DNA from: Lateolabrax maculatus
Lineage: Eukaryota; Chordata; Actinopteri; Acropomatiformes; Lateolabracidae
Assembly (NCBI GenBank): GCA_031216445.1
Contig: CM062196.1
Span: forward strand, 3,108,001-3,172,000
Reading direction: 5' to 3'
Length of the DNA: 64,000 bases
Shown here: positions 1 to 14,600 of the stretch, in pieces
Numbering within the stretch: the stretch's first letter is position 1
Layout of the letters: every line of letters starts with the position of its first letter
The notes under the pieces: model-generated
What the model was told of the DNA's origin: nothing
Seen by the model: only the letters and a program-made list of their open reading frames with translations
The model's database searches: none
Position numbers and translations under genes: made by a program

Positions 1-833
1 ATAACACTCGATATGTAAGCAGTTGATCTGTTTTATAGTTGTTGCCAATACATATTATAATATCAATACATATTTTCTTTGTAAAAGTGCATGTTTAAAT
101 AAAATATTAAAAAATGGTTGTATAAATATTCTACTGGGAAACAAATTGGATTGGAAACAAATTTCATTCTGATTAATCTTTATCCATAACAGAAAATTAC
201 ATGTTGTCCTTATTCTTTATAATTTTTCAGACTTGAATAATAAATAATTTAACTGAAAACTGTACAGTTACGTCAAAAACTTTTGAGACTAAAATCTGGA
301 TAGAAATACGTCATATGTACTGTAAACTGTTTACCCTCCTGTAAATTATCTATTTTTCATTTATGTTTCCTTATATTCTAAAATCCAAAATTAATTACTA
401 TTATGCTAATGTTCAAAGTAGACAAAATAAAACTTTTTTTAATATTATAACCCAACGTGATAAGCCCTACACAACACCTACTTGGTCCCTGGTCCACTGC
501 TGTTTGTTCAGAGGCGTCACTACAGTAAAACACTGATGCGGCAGATTAATGACCTCTGTGGTGAACCGTCATCATACCTGAGATTCCAGAGAAATTACTG
601 AAGAAACTAGTGAAAGCAGCCGGACTGCCCCCTCTACGATCGCCACTTTCTCGTTATCGTGGACGAGCGTACTACTACTACGTTGTCAAACACTGAAACT
701 GCCGCACATTCCTGCCAACCGCAAACACCCAAATAAAGAAATCACTAAGACGCCCTGGAGGTGGAGACGACTGAGAGGGAAAAAGAGAGGCAGGTATGGA
801 AGAGAAGAAAAACAGAGACAGATGAAGGAGAGA

Positions 834-835
<2 letters not shown>

Positions 836-876
<41 letters not shown>
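836..876. repeat. (GT)n microsatellite
   Basis: About 20 GT units in GMDS intron 4, preceded by a purine-rich stretch (GAGAGGGAAAAAGAGAGG-like, 770-835). The open frame across it on the minus strand, with a His-Thr run, is a product of the repeat. Confidence 0.95.
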
Positions 877-877
<1 letters not shown>

Positions 878-3800
878 ATGGGTGGGGGTTTGTGGGGATA
901 AACCACAGTCAATTACACCTTTACTCATCACATTACAGGCCAACTGAAATTAGAGCAGTCGTGTGTTAACAGGGCAAAGACAAACAGGCTGTATTCCCTC
1001 CAGGAGAAAGAGGTTTAGACCCGACCTGGCAACCCACGCACCGCCAGACAGATCAATTACTCCGCTTTCATCAACTCGACTACAGTGTCACTCATCTGCG
1101 TGGTGCAGCCAAGATATAGACCCAACTTTTCCTTGCAAACATGAAGCCTTAGTGCAGCGCAAAACTGTGTTTTTCTTTGCATCAGTAAACAGAGAAGGGG
1201 GAAAAAAAATAGTTGAGCGAAGCAGTTTTAAGTTTGTAATTTGTGTAACAATAAACCTTTTACTTATAATTCACATCAGTAGGAAAGGATAGCCTGCAAC
1301 AGCTGCAGCTGTGCTACAGATTAAAACAAATAGAAGCCAGGGGAATTAGTTCTTTGGTAGCACATTAAAGGAGTAGTGTGTAAGATTACTTTTTAATCAT
1401 TCACTCATATTTGTGGATTTACTGGGAAGTGCAGTGTTTCGGTATCTGTTGCCTAGTTTAAATGGATCATCTGATTCCTCTCCTGTAGATATATTTGGTA
1501 GTTTAGTTTAGGCCACTACTTGGTCAAGGTTCAGGAAAGATTATCTTCAAACCAACACTGACAGAACACAGAACATGATTTTAAGATACACTGCATGCAA
1601 ACTTTACATTTTGTTTCTGGTCATCACTTGAAACTGAGGTTCGAGCGAGTACGAACCGGCTGTCAGGGCTGCGACTCGTGGAACTATTCAGTCCAGGTTC
1701 ACAAACCTTTTCATGTGCAGACTGTGGGTTTACAGATCACAGATACGTTTGTCCTTGTCTTGCATCATCTGAAGCAAATGCAACACTTGGCCCTGTCTGT
1801 ACTATAAAGCCAGTCAAAACAGATATAATGTCTTTCAGCATCTGTATTTTTGGATGGCTGATCCAGAGTGTACGCCCAAAAAAAGTGGGGTCTAAACCTG
1901 CAGAGGTAACGTGAAAAACGCCCTTAAAATCTGGACACGATTGAAATTATTGCTACAATATGTTACAGAAACAGGGTGAAGCAAATGTCTACGAAAATAT
2001 AAATTTGTCAAAACTAATCATTAAGTTACTCTGTGATTTGTAATTCAGATCCGTAAAGACCGTTTACGGTTGTAGTGCAACATGATTTACCATGTTTTCA
2101 CAAGCTACCTGCTGTAGCCTGAGCTACTGTTGCTGTATGCAGGCCCACGCTAACAGCCCACTCTCCAAACAGAGCTGTGTTACTTTGTTGTGATGAAACT
2201 TGAGGGGGAATCTCTCCACCTCCAGTTCTGTCTTGTTGGAATTGTGTCACTGAAGCTCGTCTGTGCATAAACACACACACACCTTTTAGAAAAACAAAGT
2301 GCTATTTTTTTCCTCGCAGTTTGCCAATTCGCCTTTCCCTGAGACGCAGACACAATACAACTCAAAGAGTTGGAGAATACGCAACGAGCACGGTGAACAG
2401 TGAGTGACAGGGAGAGCGAGACAGAGGCGTGGATGTATGACATTACATCATCCAGCTGGAACGTGTGTTATCTCTTTCATCGCTGGGAACCCAGTGTTCT
2501 TAAAATGGATCACAAACGCAACAGAATAAATATAGATACGTTACAGAGTACACCTGAAGAACATACAAATAGTAGGTTAGTTAACTGAGCGTAATTTTTT
2601 CAACTAATAAAACATACTGGTGATTGATCAGCTGATAATACTCGATATGTATGGGGGGTGGGGGGTGAGTATACACATACGCAATTTCCCTTTAAATGCG
2701 TACAACTTGACTTGGACTTTTGGACTAAATACTTCTCGACACTAAAGCTCAAATTACACTTTCTGTGCCCACCCAGTCACTTTCTGCAACAAAGGGCACA
2801 CTTCCTCCAGCAAAGAACGTCAGCACTGGATGTAAATCGTGAGGCGTGAAATTGCCCAATAGGAAGGGAATTGCAAGGGATTCTGGGCTGGTATATCAGG
2901 ACCTTAAGATCCACAGGAATAAAATCAGGAACTAAAAGTCAATTCTGTGCATCACTGTTTGCATTCCCACTGCATCTGAAGAATTATGAAGATTAGGCAA
3001 ATTGAACCGATGATGGATTAAAAAAGGACTTCTACTGTTTGAAGGGACACTAAGGAGGCCTGCAGAGGTGGAGCAGGAGAGTGAGAAATACAGACAAACA
3101 ATCTGCTGTGTTTCATGGTTGTTCATTTCTGCTTTAGCACATAACCATGAGGGATCTATTTCTCTGGCTCTTTAGACTCATCGAGAGGTCAAAGTCCGCA
3201 TTATAAGAACATTATAAGCAATGTCCACGCCATGTCCTATTATTGATTGATTTGTTTTGAATAGTGGCACCCGGTGTTTGTTTACTGTCTGAATTAAGCT
3301 GAAGTTGATACCCAAGTAGTAGCAGCAACATTTTGCATTGGATTTCAGCACCGCAAACCCCGCCTTAATAGTTCTAGGCTACATTTAGTCCTTACTTCCT
3401 CCACTCGAAAGCACAGGTAAAGTTCCTGAATTCCTAAAATGGTGAAAAAGTTCCTGTAGAAGCCTTGAGGACTTAATAAGAGCTTGTTTCATTCATTTCT
3501 GATAAAGACAACTGAGAAAGAATTGTTGACAGTGACCAAATTAATCTTTAGTCCCATTAAAGCTCAACTTCACTATGGGATAAAAAGTATCACTGAAATG
3601 GCTTTGTGTTTTTGTACGAGCAAGCTTTCAAAACAGATTTTGTACCTCATTTACTCAGATCTTCTTTTATTGTGGTATCACTGTACGCACCGTTAAAGTG
3701 CAGACAGTCACAGAATGTGAAGCTGAACACTGATATGTTGATCTACTTAAAGACAGCTTAAAAGATGGGATTAAAAAAATAAATGTAAGTACCTCAAACA

Positions 3801-6800
3801 TAAAAGCAAATTCAAGGTCAACAATGTTTTTTTATTTTTTCAAATCATGGATCTGTACATGGTATGCATCCACCCACTAATCCCCCCTCCCACTGATGTT
3901 CACTCATCGTTACGATCATATCTCGATCTCCACGTTTCTGTGTCTAATTACAGGCGTGTTCTGCTCGGTTAGTGCGGAGGCTGCTGCAGCTATGGCAATG
4001 AACAAATACAAGTCAAACAGATCAGGTGGATCTGAGAGAGACAGCTGGAGACGTGGGAGGGTGGGTAGCGCACATGTGGAGAAATACGTGCTGCGAGAGC
4101 GTATGTCAGGGCAGGTAGACTGAGAGTTGGAGATTAGCTGTCAAACTCAGGATTTATGCAGTCGAGTCTGGAAAGTCCCTGTCTGCCTCCCGGCACTCCA
4201 CTTTACCTCCTTCACTCCATCTCTCTTTTCCTCTGCATTTTCTCTTGATGGCATTGATGTGAACAGGTGGTGGCCAATTTCTCCACTGTTGCTGCCCTGC
4301 TCCATCTCTCAGGGCACCACAGTGAAGGAAATGTGAAGGTTGCCTGAGCCAATGCAATCAGTTTGAGGTCCAAAACTCCATCATTTTATTCTGATAGTTT
4401 TTCCAGTACCACGGCCAGACACACATCCTTACAAGTGAATCATGTTAAAATGAGCCTCAATGTAAGTAACATAACTTTAATAAAGTAATACTAAAGTGAG
4501 TGAAAATTTAAGGCAGAAAAATGTATCAAAAGGTCCACAGAAACCTCTCAAACCACTGCAAAGTTATAAAATATGTGAAAAGACATTGTTTTTGTGTAGC
4601 AATATCCTCTTTTTGGTTACAAATCTCTACAGAAGCTGAATAAAATCTGTTTCTGCATGTTTAAAGGATTAAACTATCTATATTAAACTAAGTACTATTT
4701 AATGATTTATTGGTTAAGCAATTGTTTCTGCTCTTGACAAAACTAAAACATTTTAACAGCCACCATTAAATGCAAGTATTTCTTGTTCCCTCAGTATGCA
4801 CACTTCCAGTGAAGGGTTTTAATGGAGGCAACTTGTGAGAATAGTATTGGACAACAAATTACATTATAAGATATCATTAACAAGAGTTAGACTGAACAAT
4901 GTACAGTAACAAAGAAACCGGATTCACAATATACAATATAGTAATCATATACAGCGTCCACAAGAGTAAAATACATAAAGTTACCTCAACAAGAATGAAT
5001 AGTTACTTATAATTTTGTGTTAGTGACATATTGTTCTCAGAGAGCTGCTGCTGGGTTATAAATAAATTCCTGTTTGTGCACAGCTCGTCCTGCTGAACAG
5101 ATATATTGATTGAATCAAAATATCAGGTCAGGAAATTGGTGCTCCTCTACCCCTACTCGCATGCATAGACACTTGACAGTCAGCGTGATAAGTTACTTTG
5201 AGGCAGACATCAGGTATGTAGCCAAACAAAGTATATATATCCTGTTCATTATTTTTTATATTCATATGCTTTAGGAGTTGCTTGTCATTACAGTAATATA
5301 TTTATTTAATTATTTGCACAAATTGGCTTTTAAGAATTTTGGCACTTGCCCCTCTAAAATCCTTCGCACAACCCTGATTGTACAAATAATTGCTAACTTG
5401 GTTAGCAGTTAGTTACGGAAAGATTCTAGTGGCTTTAAATCACAACTCAACAATCACAAAGCAGCTATAATATAAGAGAAGCTACAGATAGGGCTGCAAA
5501 AAGAACATTTGGAGAGTAGATGAAAAATGCCTGCCAATATTTGCCTGGCCACAGATCTGACAAAAGGCTGGAGGTAACAATGTCAATTGAGCTGCAACTG
5601 GCAAGAACGGTTGTTACTAACAACAGAGTGTGTAAACTAATAAATAACTGCTGGTGGCAGAAAGGTATTAATTTAGACAAGAAGTGCTGAATGCAATTAA
5701 AGGAGAAATTGCTCAAACATGCCGCAGTTTTTAAGAAGAGTTACTTCTAAAAATATTCTAGAAACAAATGGAGTGAAAAAGATTGTTTTTTTTTAAGAGC
5801 AGGAAAGGGACGGGAAGAAATCGAATCAGCGATGTATTAATCAGTGTTTATTAGGTGAGCAGAGGTGCAGTCGTACACCCCATTCCTTTAGCATTGGATA
5901 AGAACGCCTGTAAAGGGAACTCCCTGGAAAAGTCGATCAAGAAAAGAAGAACCCCTTCATTCCTGCCTTGCCTCGATCGCGTGATCTACCCTGCAGACGT
6001 TTCCTACCAATCAATCACTCCTACCTCACAAATATAAACACACGTGTAAACATGGCAACAGGTCTTACTGCAGTGGGCTGCAGGCACGGGCTGTGTGGAG
6101 CAATCACACATGTGCACACACTGACAGTCATCAGTGACACTGTTTTCATGGATTTCACCGGTGGATTTAAGGAGTGGAAAACCACATCCACACTGCAACC
6201 AGCTACAGATAGTGTATGGTCATTAATGCTACCTGTTAACCGAGGTGAACAGTAATCCCTGGGCCACTGCACTGAGACCCTAGACTACCTAAATCAGTAT
6301 TTGAAGCTTGAAAAAGTAATCCACCAGCATGAACAAAAACACCAAAACCACTTTGTTTTGATCAGCTATATCAACATACAGTACAAAAAGAGAGACGAGA
6401 AAATTGGCTGCATGCTACAAAGCCACATACCAAGTCTGTGCATGCAAGATTTGTAGTTCCTGTCCAAGCGACAGTGAGAGACCAGCATCTTCAAGTTCTT
6501 CCACTCTCGAGGGTAAGCAAGTTTTTTGGAGGTTTGCAGACCAAAATGAAGACAAAGATGTTTCCAACAACAAACATCACTTAAGTGGGATGAATGGAAC
6601 AAAAATTCCCAGTGATAGTGATCAAAAATCTAAACATCTATGAAAACGTTTGAAGCTACATTTTAAAAATTTTAGATTTTAAAAACCTATTTCAGCGCCA
6701 TATATCAAGATACAAATTAGACCTTCTGTGTGCTTCACCTGCTGATGTCAAAACAACACGCACACATCACCTGCAGCAGGATCAGCACAACGTGTATCCA

Positions 6801-7870
6801 AAGGACAGAAGATATACCAAAACCCCTCTGAGGCCAGGCTGAGTACTGATTCATGTGCAAGCATCTGAGCCACAGGGCTGGAGTAATCTAACTGGACGGC
6901 ATTCAAGTATTTGTTTTGCTGAAATATAAAACTGAATTATAGAACAGAGTTTTGGAACTTTGAAAAAAAACGTATTTAGTTTTATTTTGTTTGTGGTTAA
7001 AGGAATTTATGGCTGAGATGGATGTTGCACATTTACACTGATAGGCAAACAGATAACCATTAACCTGAATCTATTATCTCAATACAAAGACTTATAATCT
7101 TAGAAATGTGTCATGACTTAATTTTTTAAATTTTAAATCCAGGTCTTTTTCCCCTCTCATGTGGTTATAGTAATGTCTTTTCTGCGTTTCACTTCTGACA
7201 GACTTCTTACATCTTACATAGAGAGAAACCTAAAAACTACAACTTAAAACTGGAAAAATCATCAGGAATTATAGAGTCATACTGTGGACTAAACACTGCA
7301 GCCTTCTCCACACAGGAAGACAACTGAACACCACAGAATCACCACGGCATCCTAAATAACAGATAACATCTCTCTTTCTTCCTCGTTTTTTCTCACACTT
7401 TTTTTATCAGCTGAACAGGACCAGATGACTTCAAAGTGAGCGCTCAGAGGAGAGGTGAGGGGGGGACCTCCCACATCTGAGCCCCCCTGCCAGGACCAAA
7501 CTGATCCCCTTTACACCTCCACCCTCCATCTTTCCTCGGTCACCTAACCCCCACGCCCCATCCCCCAAACTCCAGCTGCTGCCCCCTGCACCATTTGGCC
7601 GTAATCAACACCCAGCATCATCTCTGATTAAGGTGGTGGGGGGATTGGAGGTAAGACTTGACAAATTGGCACATTCTTCTCCACCCAGTCCCCCTTTTTC
7701 CCCCCCGATCCCTCTGAATCCTCCTTTCCCCTCTCGCACACCCACAGTTCCCACTTAAATCTGGCAGCACCCCTGCCGAACCCCTCAGCCCACCTAACCC
7801 ACCCTGCACCACTTGCTTGATGAATGCTGTCCTTGTGAGCAGAGGAAGCCACCAACGCACCACCCACCTC

Positions 7871-7872
<2 letters not shown>

Positions 7873-7928
<56 letters not shown>
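7873..7928. repeat. (AC)n microsatellite
   Basis: About 28 uninterrupted AC units in intron 4. The neighbourhood 7440-7800 is unusually C-rich on the plus strand, with short poly-C and poly-G runs. Several long open frames on both strands here are repeat translations. Confidence 0.95.
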
Positions 7929-7930
<2 letters not shown>

Positions 7931-9630
7931 TCCTTAAATAGTCGTGAAGTTTGGAGACCACCGCCCCTGCAGGTGCTACCTCTCTATGGTTACACACACA
8001 CAAATATGGACTCGCATGCATACACCACCTCAAGAACACACTCCCATAAATATACACACGGACCACAGTCAGCCACAATAACGCATACCAACACACACTC
8101 TTGCTGCCCTGGTAGCTGTCACAGAGCCATGTGATTCTGATCCAACATTATGCCTGATTTACACAACCTCCCCTCTCTCTCGCTGCACTCCTTCCTCACC
8201 TCAAACCCCAGTCAGTCTATACCCCGGCCCACCCAGGACCCCCTGGACAGGAGCAGCACAACAGCTGCACATGTGTGTGTGCGTCGTGGGGAAAGGAGAA
8301 CGAGCAGGATCCAGGTTACGGCTGGGCAGTTACATGGTGCCTGTTATAAATACCTTCTCGTCTGTCTTGCAGAGTCACTGAAAGTGTCTCTTTAGAGATG
8401 TTTATGGGGCGTGCGCTGTCCTGGCTGCGGGCCTCGAAGGTTATTTGGTTGACAGAGAGGAAGAAAAAAACAAGACTGATGTGGAAAGGAGCTCCATGTC
8501 ACGGTGGAGCAGGAGACTGTCCAGAGGAAGGTTGGAAGCAATTAGTGCGTTTACAGGCGCCCAAGTACCTGGGTTATTGTGGACTTCTAATCTGATTTCT
8601 TCAACGTAATGTAAACAAGAAACCCGATTTCTATAACCACCAAATCAATTCATCCCGGAGAAAGCTGATTTCTTTGCCACGTATGTGTATAACCAAAAAA
8701 AAAAAAAAAACACCACATCACATTGTTACCAGTTATCTTATTATATCTTCACAGCTTTTTATACATGCATGTGTCTAACAAAGACTTCAGAAAGTGAAGG
8801 TACTGCTGGGACGAGTGCAACAGGATGAAAGGAAAGATCATTGCACATCCTTGCATCCTTGTTTTCAAAATAACTATAAAAGTTCAAAACTAAAACTGAC
8901 ACTGATGCCTCTGTAAGTCTAAAAACTCTACTACTAAAAGTTTACTTTTTGGACTATTTATAAAACTGAGACACTTTTGTGCTGTAAGAAAGAACTGTGT
9001 GCTTAGCCTCAAGTAAAGGATAAGTCTGGTAATATTCTGTTTTTCTTGTTGTTAACAAATCCCATGAAAAGACCACAACCAGCAATGACTTCATCCTACT
9101 AACAAGCATCTTATTCCTCTGTGCCACAGAGCTCCATTGTTGTCCAAAGGTAACATTATTACTCACAGCTCTTTGTATCCAAAACAACTGAATCCAAAGT
9201 CCAACTAAAAATGAAATAGACACTAGAATAAAGTGTGGTAGATTCTTGAAGTCTAAATAAGTTGGTTTACATTTATCAACAGTAATATCTGTACTACAAG
9301 GATAACTGTGGTTCTCACTACAATACAGTGTCTAATATTTTTTAAACAAACCAGCGTCGATTCAAACATATATTCAGGTTAGGGGAGAAGATGCATGTAA
9401 TACTGGATGAAGTAGGTTATTGCAATGGATGTAAACTACTGAATTTACAACCATAACACGTTTTCATATGTATATGTTCAGTAAACAGTAAGTGATGAAG
9501 ATGCAGTCTGGTAATTAAACAGAAACCTGCAGAGCCACCCGGTGCTGGCACACTGCTAAAACAAAGACAAGCGAAAACGGCAAGGGCGAACGAAACTGGC
9601 AAACCACCTCCGCTTCACAGCCAGATAGGT

Positions 9631-9632
<2 letters not shown>

Positions 9633-9670
<38 letters not shown>
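9633..9670. repeat. (GT)n microsatellite
   Basis: Nineteen GT units in intron 4, with no associated gene. Confidence 0.95.
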
Positions 9671-9671
<1 letters not shown>

Positions 9672-10434
9672 GCTCTCTCCATTTCTATGGTGATGGCTTG
9701 TCTGACAGCACGAGGAGACCGAGTCATAAAAGATGGTGTGATGTAGGAGTGGCCAACCTTTCCCATCCTTTCACAGCCCCGCCACACCAACAGCTTTCAT
9801 CTGGAGAGGATTAGAGACATTAGCACTTTCTTATCTCTACGCCTTCCTCTGCGTCTTTCACCATCTTCCCCCTTTTCCTGTCCCCGGCCTCCCAAACAGC
9901 ACCCACCCCCTTTATTCCTCCATCTCTGTGCCCATGCATTCTTAAAATAAGTTTAGCTAAAGTAAGGGGTTGAATACACAACTTACACAGCAAACTAGAC
10001 AGGCCACACTGGTATTAGAGTCTGTTGTTAAACTATTATACTTGTATTAAGAAATAAATGGCTTTCATTCAAGTACATAAATCAGCACGAAGGCTCATAT
10101 TTGAGTGCCAGCCAAGTCCACTCTGCTCTGTTTGAACACACAAAGTATGCGGCGCAGTTAAGGGAAGAGAAGTTGATCAATCACAATCCTGACACCGGGT
10201 GTGCACACATACACACGCATATGATGTGCGTTATAATCACGAGTGGCCCTACTACAATATCTAAACCAAGCTGTGTTTGCGTGTGTTGTCGGTGGAATGT
10301 GCAAGAGGCTTACGGATATTACAGGGGAGTTTGAACAGGGGCTAAAATTAACCTAGCACTTATAAACAAACACACATACACACAGCCGGTAATTCACATT
10401 AATACCAGTCATCAATCTTGAGATGATGGCACGT

Positions 10435-10735
10435 TAGACTGTCCTTATTGGGAAGAGATATCACAGCGTGCTTAATGGGAGTATGTGTTGCAGAGCCTGG
10501 GAATTCGATCCGTCATCTATCTCTATTAAAATGGCTCCAGACAGGCGATGGCTTTGACATTGGTCTAAAGACGCCGTTTCTGATTCCAAACATCACAAAA
10601 GACGGATAATATTTTGAATAAATGAGCATATGAAACTCCTGTCAATTAAAGTGACTAACTGGGCATGACCACCCGGCTTGATGACTACTGCATCCTCATG
10701 AATATCTGCAGAATATAAACCAAGAGTAAACACGT
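10435..10735. promoter_or_regulatory. Candidate conserved non-coding element in GMDS intron 4
   Basis: This 300-bp block is free of simple repeats and more GC-balanced than its flanks. It has closely packed homeobox/POU-like words: CTTAATGG near 10470, CCTGTCAATTAA near 10638, and TCATGAATAT near 10696. It has no open frame worth annotating. GMDS introns are known to lie in the FOXC1/FOXF2/FOXQ1 regulatory neighbourhood of vertebrates, which makes an enhancer plausible. That is inference; no alignment was available. Confidence 0.25.
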
Positions 10736-10923
10736 CATCCTTCTGGTCCAATCAGAAACCATTATGTTACAAGTGACAAGTCAGACAAAACCGGAGCAAA
10801 AAGGAAACTCGCTGTGTAAATAGACATCTGCTTTCCACTAGGTTATGTTAGGTTAGCCATATTAACTTTATTAAGTGATAATATGTCAGGGTTGAGTGTC
10901 TATCAACAGGTTCGGAAATTCTT

Positions 10924-10939
10924 CTGCCCCCTAGTGGCC
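10924..10939 (-). promoter_or_regulatory. CTCF-like core motif in a dispersed repeat
   Basis: The minus strand reads GGCCACTAGGGGGCAG, a full match to the vertebrate CTCF core consensus. The flanks TTCTTCTGCC and CCAAAAA are shared with sites at 31545 and 36909, so the motif comes with a short dispersed repeat rather than being unique sequence. Binding is not shown. Confidence 0.45.
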
Positions 10940-11628
10940 AAAAATCATTGATTTCAGGTTTAAATATAGGCCAAGATGTTATAAAAGATCAGTTTGCAAA
11001 TGGTTAATCACTGGTCTAATGCACAAATCTATTTTTTCTCATTATTAATATATCAAGCGATAAGACAATAAGAGTACAGATATTTTGTGTATTTGTCTGC
11101 TATATTCCAATTTGTTTCTTAGTTTTCTTCTTCTTATTCTGATTGTATGATGCTCAGAAGTGCTTATTGTGTTCAGTCAGCATCATGTATTATACAGTCC
11201 ATTATTTTTTTATTTTAAATATGTTTCGGGGCTTAAATACGTGTTTTTGTTGCTGTTTCAACGTTCAAATTAATTAGTTATTTGCTAAACTACATCTACA
11301 GCTAAATGTTTGTTTGCATGTTTATTATATGTTACAATGAATATAATAAAAATAGTAATATATCACCACTGTATTATAAAAGTGTTTCTTACACTGCATT
11401 TTGTCATCTTGCGACACTCCTCTGAGCTGTAAATTAATATTTTCCAAAGGCTGCCCTAAACATTACACATCTCTAATCACTTTAACGATGACTGTCTCTC
11501 TCTGTGTGGCCCTCAGTGTTTAGATCATCACTCCACAGTCGTAACTGTGTCACATGACCTCAAATACCAGCAACATTTCATCAGCAGAAACTCATGATTC
11601 ACACTTTTACAGACCCACGTGGAGACAG

Positions 11629-11653
<25 letters not shown>
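11629..11653. repeat. (AC)n microsatellite
   Basis: About 12 AC units. The open frames on both strands between 11528 and 12053 arise around it and match no family I know. Confidence 0.9.
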
Positions 11654-11659
<6 letters not shown>

Positions 11660-14600
11660 AAGGTTAGCAGAAAACAATTGCTTGGGTTCAAGTCCAGCCC
11701 GGCTCCACCCGCCTCTCTCACCAGGGTGGAACATCGGAGCAGGGGTCGGCATGCCGGGTCGGACCGTTGTGGAGTGGCCGGTCTTTGAAGGAGGCCTGTG
11801 GCGGGGAAGGGTTTTCGGGAAGGGGAAGTGCTCTGCTGGAAGTTTTGAATATCAATGGAAAGGCTTTCTCTCTGCTGCGCAGAGCAGCAGAGTGGCTTTC
11901 CTTTATCTTCCACTACTTATCCCACCACAACGGAAAGACAATGTCAAAGAAACATGTAACAGGAATATTTCCAGGAAGGGACGGCACAAACAACTGAAAT
12001 CCAGTCCCTGTAGAGGAAGATACTTGTGGCATATGTTATTTGAAAGTAAGTAGAGCAACATTATGAATCAAGTTAAAACTGCACTAAAATAAATTGACTA
12101 AAATCTGACAGGATACACACAAAGTCTGTGGCTGATGGACAGATCAGCTCATAGGAGAACATGTAAGAAGAAGGTCTGCTGACCCAAACTATCCCACGAT
12201 CCAACAGCAACCTGGCTAAACCACAAGTGCAACCTCTGGCTATCCAGCTGTTTGCTCCAGAAAATATCATTATATTCACACACACTCACAGAGACAAACC
12301 AGCAGGGAGTAGTTTGAAACTGACTCTCAAGTTACAGATAAGGCTGAAATGTGCTCTTTCTGTATAAGGCCTGACAATGCCTCATTCACCATGTCAGAAA
12401 GCCAAATTGCAGAGCAACAATTTTACAGATGGAAAAAAAAACAATGAGTGGAGGTGTGCAAATAGTCCATCTATCAGTACTGTGAAGCTGCTCTGCACAA
12501 CGTAACTCTTGCTTTAATTGCACAATCTCTGAAAACATACCACATCCCACCACAGCAGAAAGGTGGCAGTATTCATGCCACCTAAAGGACAGTGGCATTA
12601 ATAGAAATGCAAGAATTGTGGAAAGAAGAAGTTGCACCGCACTTGGAGCGCTTCTCTTTTTTTGCACTCTGTCAATGGGGCTAACGTACTGACAAGCAAG
12701 TTTTTCTGACACTTTCTCCTAAAATGGCTGGTCCAAACTACACGAGGATGATGAACACTTACGTAGGAGCGTCTTTTCTCTTTGGGTGCACATAATCTAT
12801 ACGCACAAACATCTAACAGCCGCACTGCAACAGCTGAAGAAAACCAAATTTTAAATTGCGGGGCCTTACGTGGACCATGATGCCAAGATAAGAACCACAA
12901 TGACCCCGGTTTGAGTCTGACCCCTTGTTTCCTGTCATCACTAATAAAAGGGATAAATGTGAATTGCTGCCACACATGAGGGGGTACTTTTGCCTTATGT
13001 GGCATCAGTCCAGCGTGCATTGAGACAGAGTTTTCCATGATCCACAAAGACACTAATGCCTGAATTTCACCATAGCACTGTTGTAATGCACCACTAAACT
13101 CTGTGTTGTTTCTTTAAAACCTGTTATTCTTTTAGCTATTTTATCCGGCAGCAGAATCTTTATCTTGCGTGAGAGAAAAAACATGTTTTACTTTGCCATT
13201 TCACAGTTTTATCTTTAATTTTGCACTTATCGTTAAGTGGCACCAACCGGATTTCATACACATCACCAAGTGCACAACTACCAGTTTATGCAGACACGAG
13301 TCCACAATCATATCTGGTGTCCCCCTTGTTTATCTTTTCACAGAGTCCTCTGTCCTCACCTCAACTCCACTCCTCCACCACAGCATCCAGAGCAACAGAG
13401 CTCTCTCCTCTCAGACCTCCGCCTCTCCCTGGCGAGGCTGACCACAACCCGTCCTGCCCGGGTCGTCTTACCCGTTTACCGCGTGGGAGCGGATACCGAC
13501 ACGGGCTCACAGAGACCCATTCAAAGCCTCGCATATGAAATCTCTTCCTCTGCAGCGATACCTTACACTTCATCTGCATATTCACATATTCAGAACCCGG
13601 TGTTCACTTCCTGTCTGTGCGAGATAGAGGGAAAACTGGGCACAGACAAAGTTGGTGTGTTTTTATTAGTTTTCAAAGGGTTTTTGTTATTGGATCTTGG
13701 AAATCAACCAATGGGCAGCAGAACGCCTCGCACAAAACTATAAGGAGACTTAGATCTTGGTAGGAATCTAAATTATATCATGACAGGAACTTGATCAACA
13801 CGATTTGATTGACATTTAATAGCCAAGATATTAAGCCAAATAATTCATGTCTAATCCTCTCACATGCTGATTTGTTGTGGAAAGCAAAAAGCAACAGAAA
13901 AATAAAAGTGAATCCATTGCAACTGTAACTGCCACTTAAGGAATTCTGCTGAGACCTGCCCATCACGAAGCCGTCACGGATCATCTGTCAATCAGACAGC
14001 AAGTGTCGACAGATGCACACATGGAAAAATGAGGGCTGCTATTGTGTGACAATCTCCCAGTGCTTACACTTGTAAGCAAACAACAACATACCACAATGAC
14101 ACTCCTGGTGTTCTGCCAAGTCAGCCGTGGCAGCTGCTCCTCTCAGCTAATCACTGGCTCATTGAAGTTGATGGTTTTTATGGCGTTTCTCTGCTGCTGT
14201 GTGTGGAAAAATATCTGGAATACTAATTTTAGGTCGTGTTCAAACAGTCAAACAATGCTGATACCGTCAGCGACTGTGCATTCATGCTCTTTCCCATGGG
14301 CTCACCATCTGAGGTATGACAACGCTCTGGATTCTTCAAATGTCTTGGCAGATAAAACAATTACACCTTATGAGTGAGACTTCGCACAGGTGAATTGAAA
14401 GGAGAAAGAGCAATGTTGCTTGTGTGTTGTACTGTGCCCTATATATAAAAGAGAAATTATATACAGACATATAAGAGTAGTTTTCTGGACAGAAATTGAG
14501 TCTGGATGAGGAGTAAAGTGGTCTTTTGAACCAAATTCACCCACGCTGTCTTAGTCAAACATGGTTTAAAATAGTCCTGGCTTGAGCCTAGTCTTTAACT

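Noticed and set aside
12598..13053. 151-codon minus-strand open frame in the GMDS sense direction
   Set aside because: Does not resemble any GMDS exon or known family; likely chance in intron or repeat DNA.
13237..13743. 168-codon plus-strand open frame in intron 4
   Set aside because: Composition and sequence look random, with no domain, no splice context and overlapping frames of similar length.
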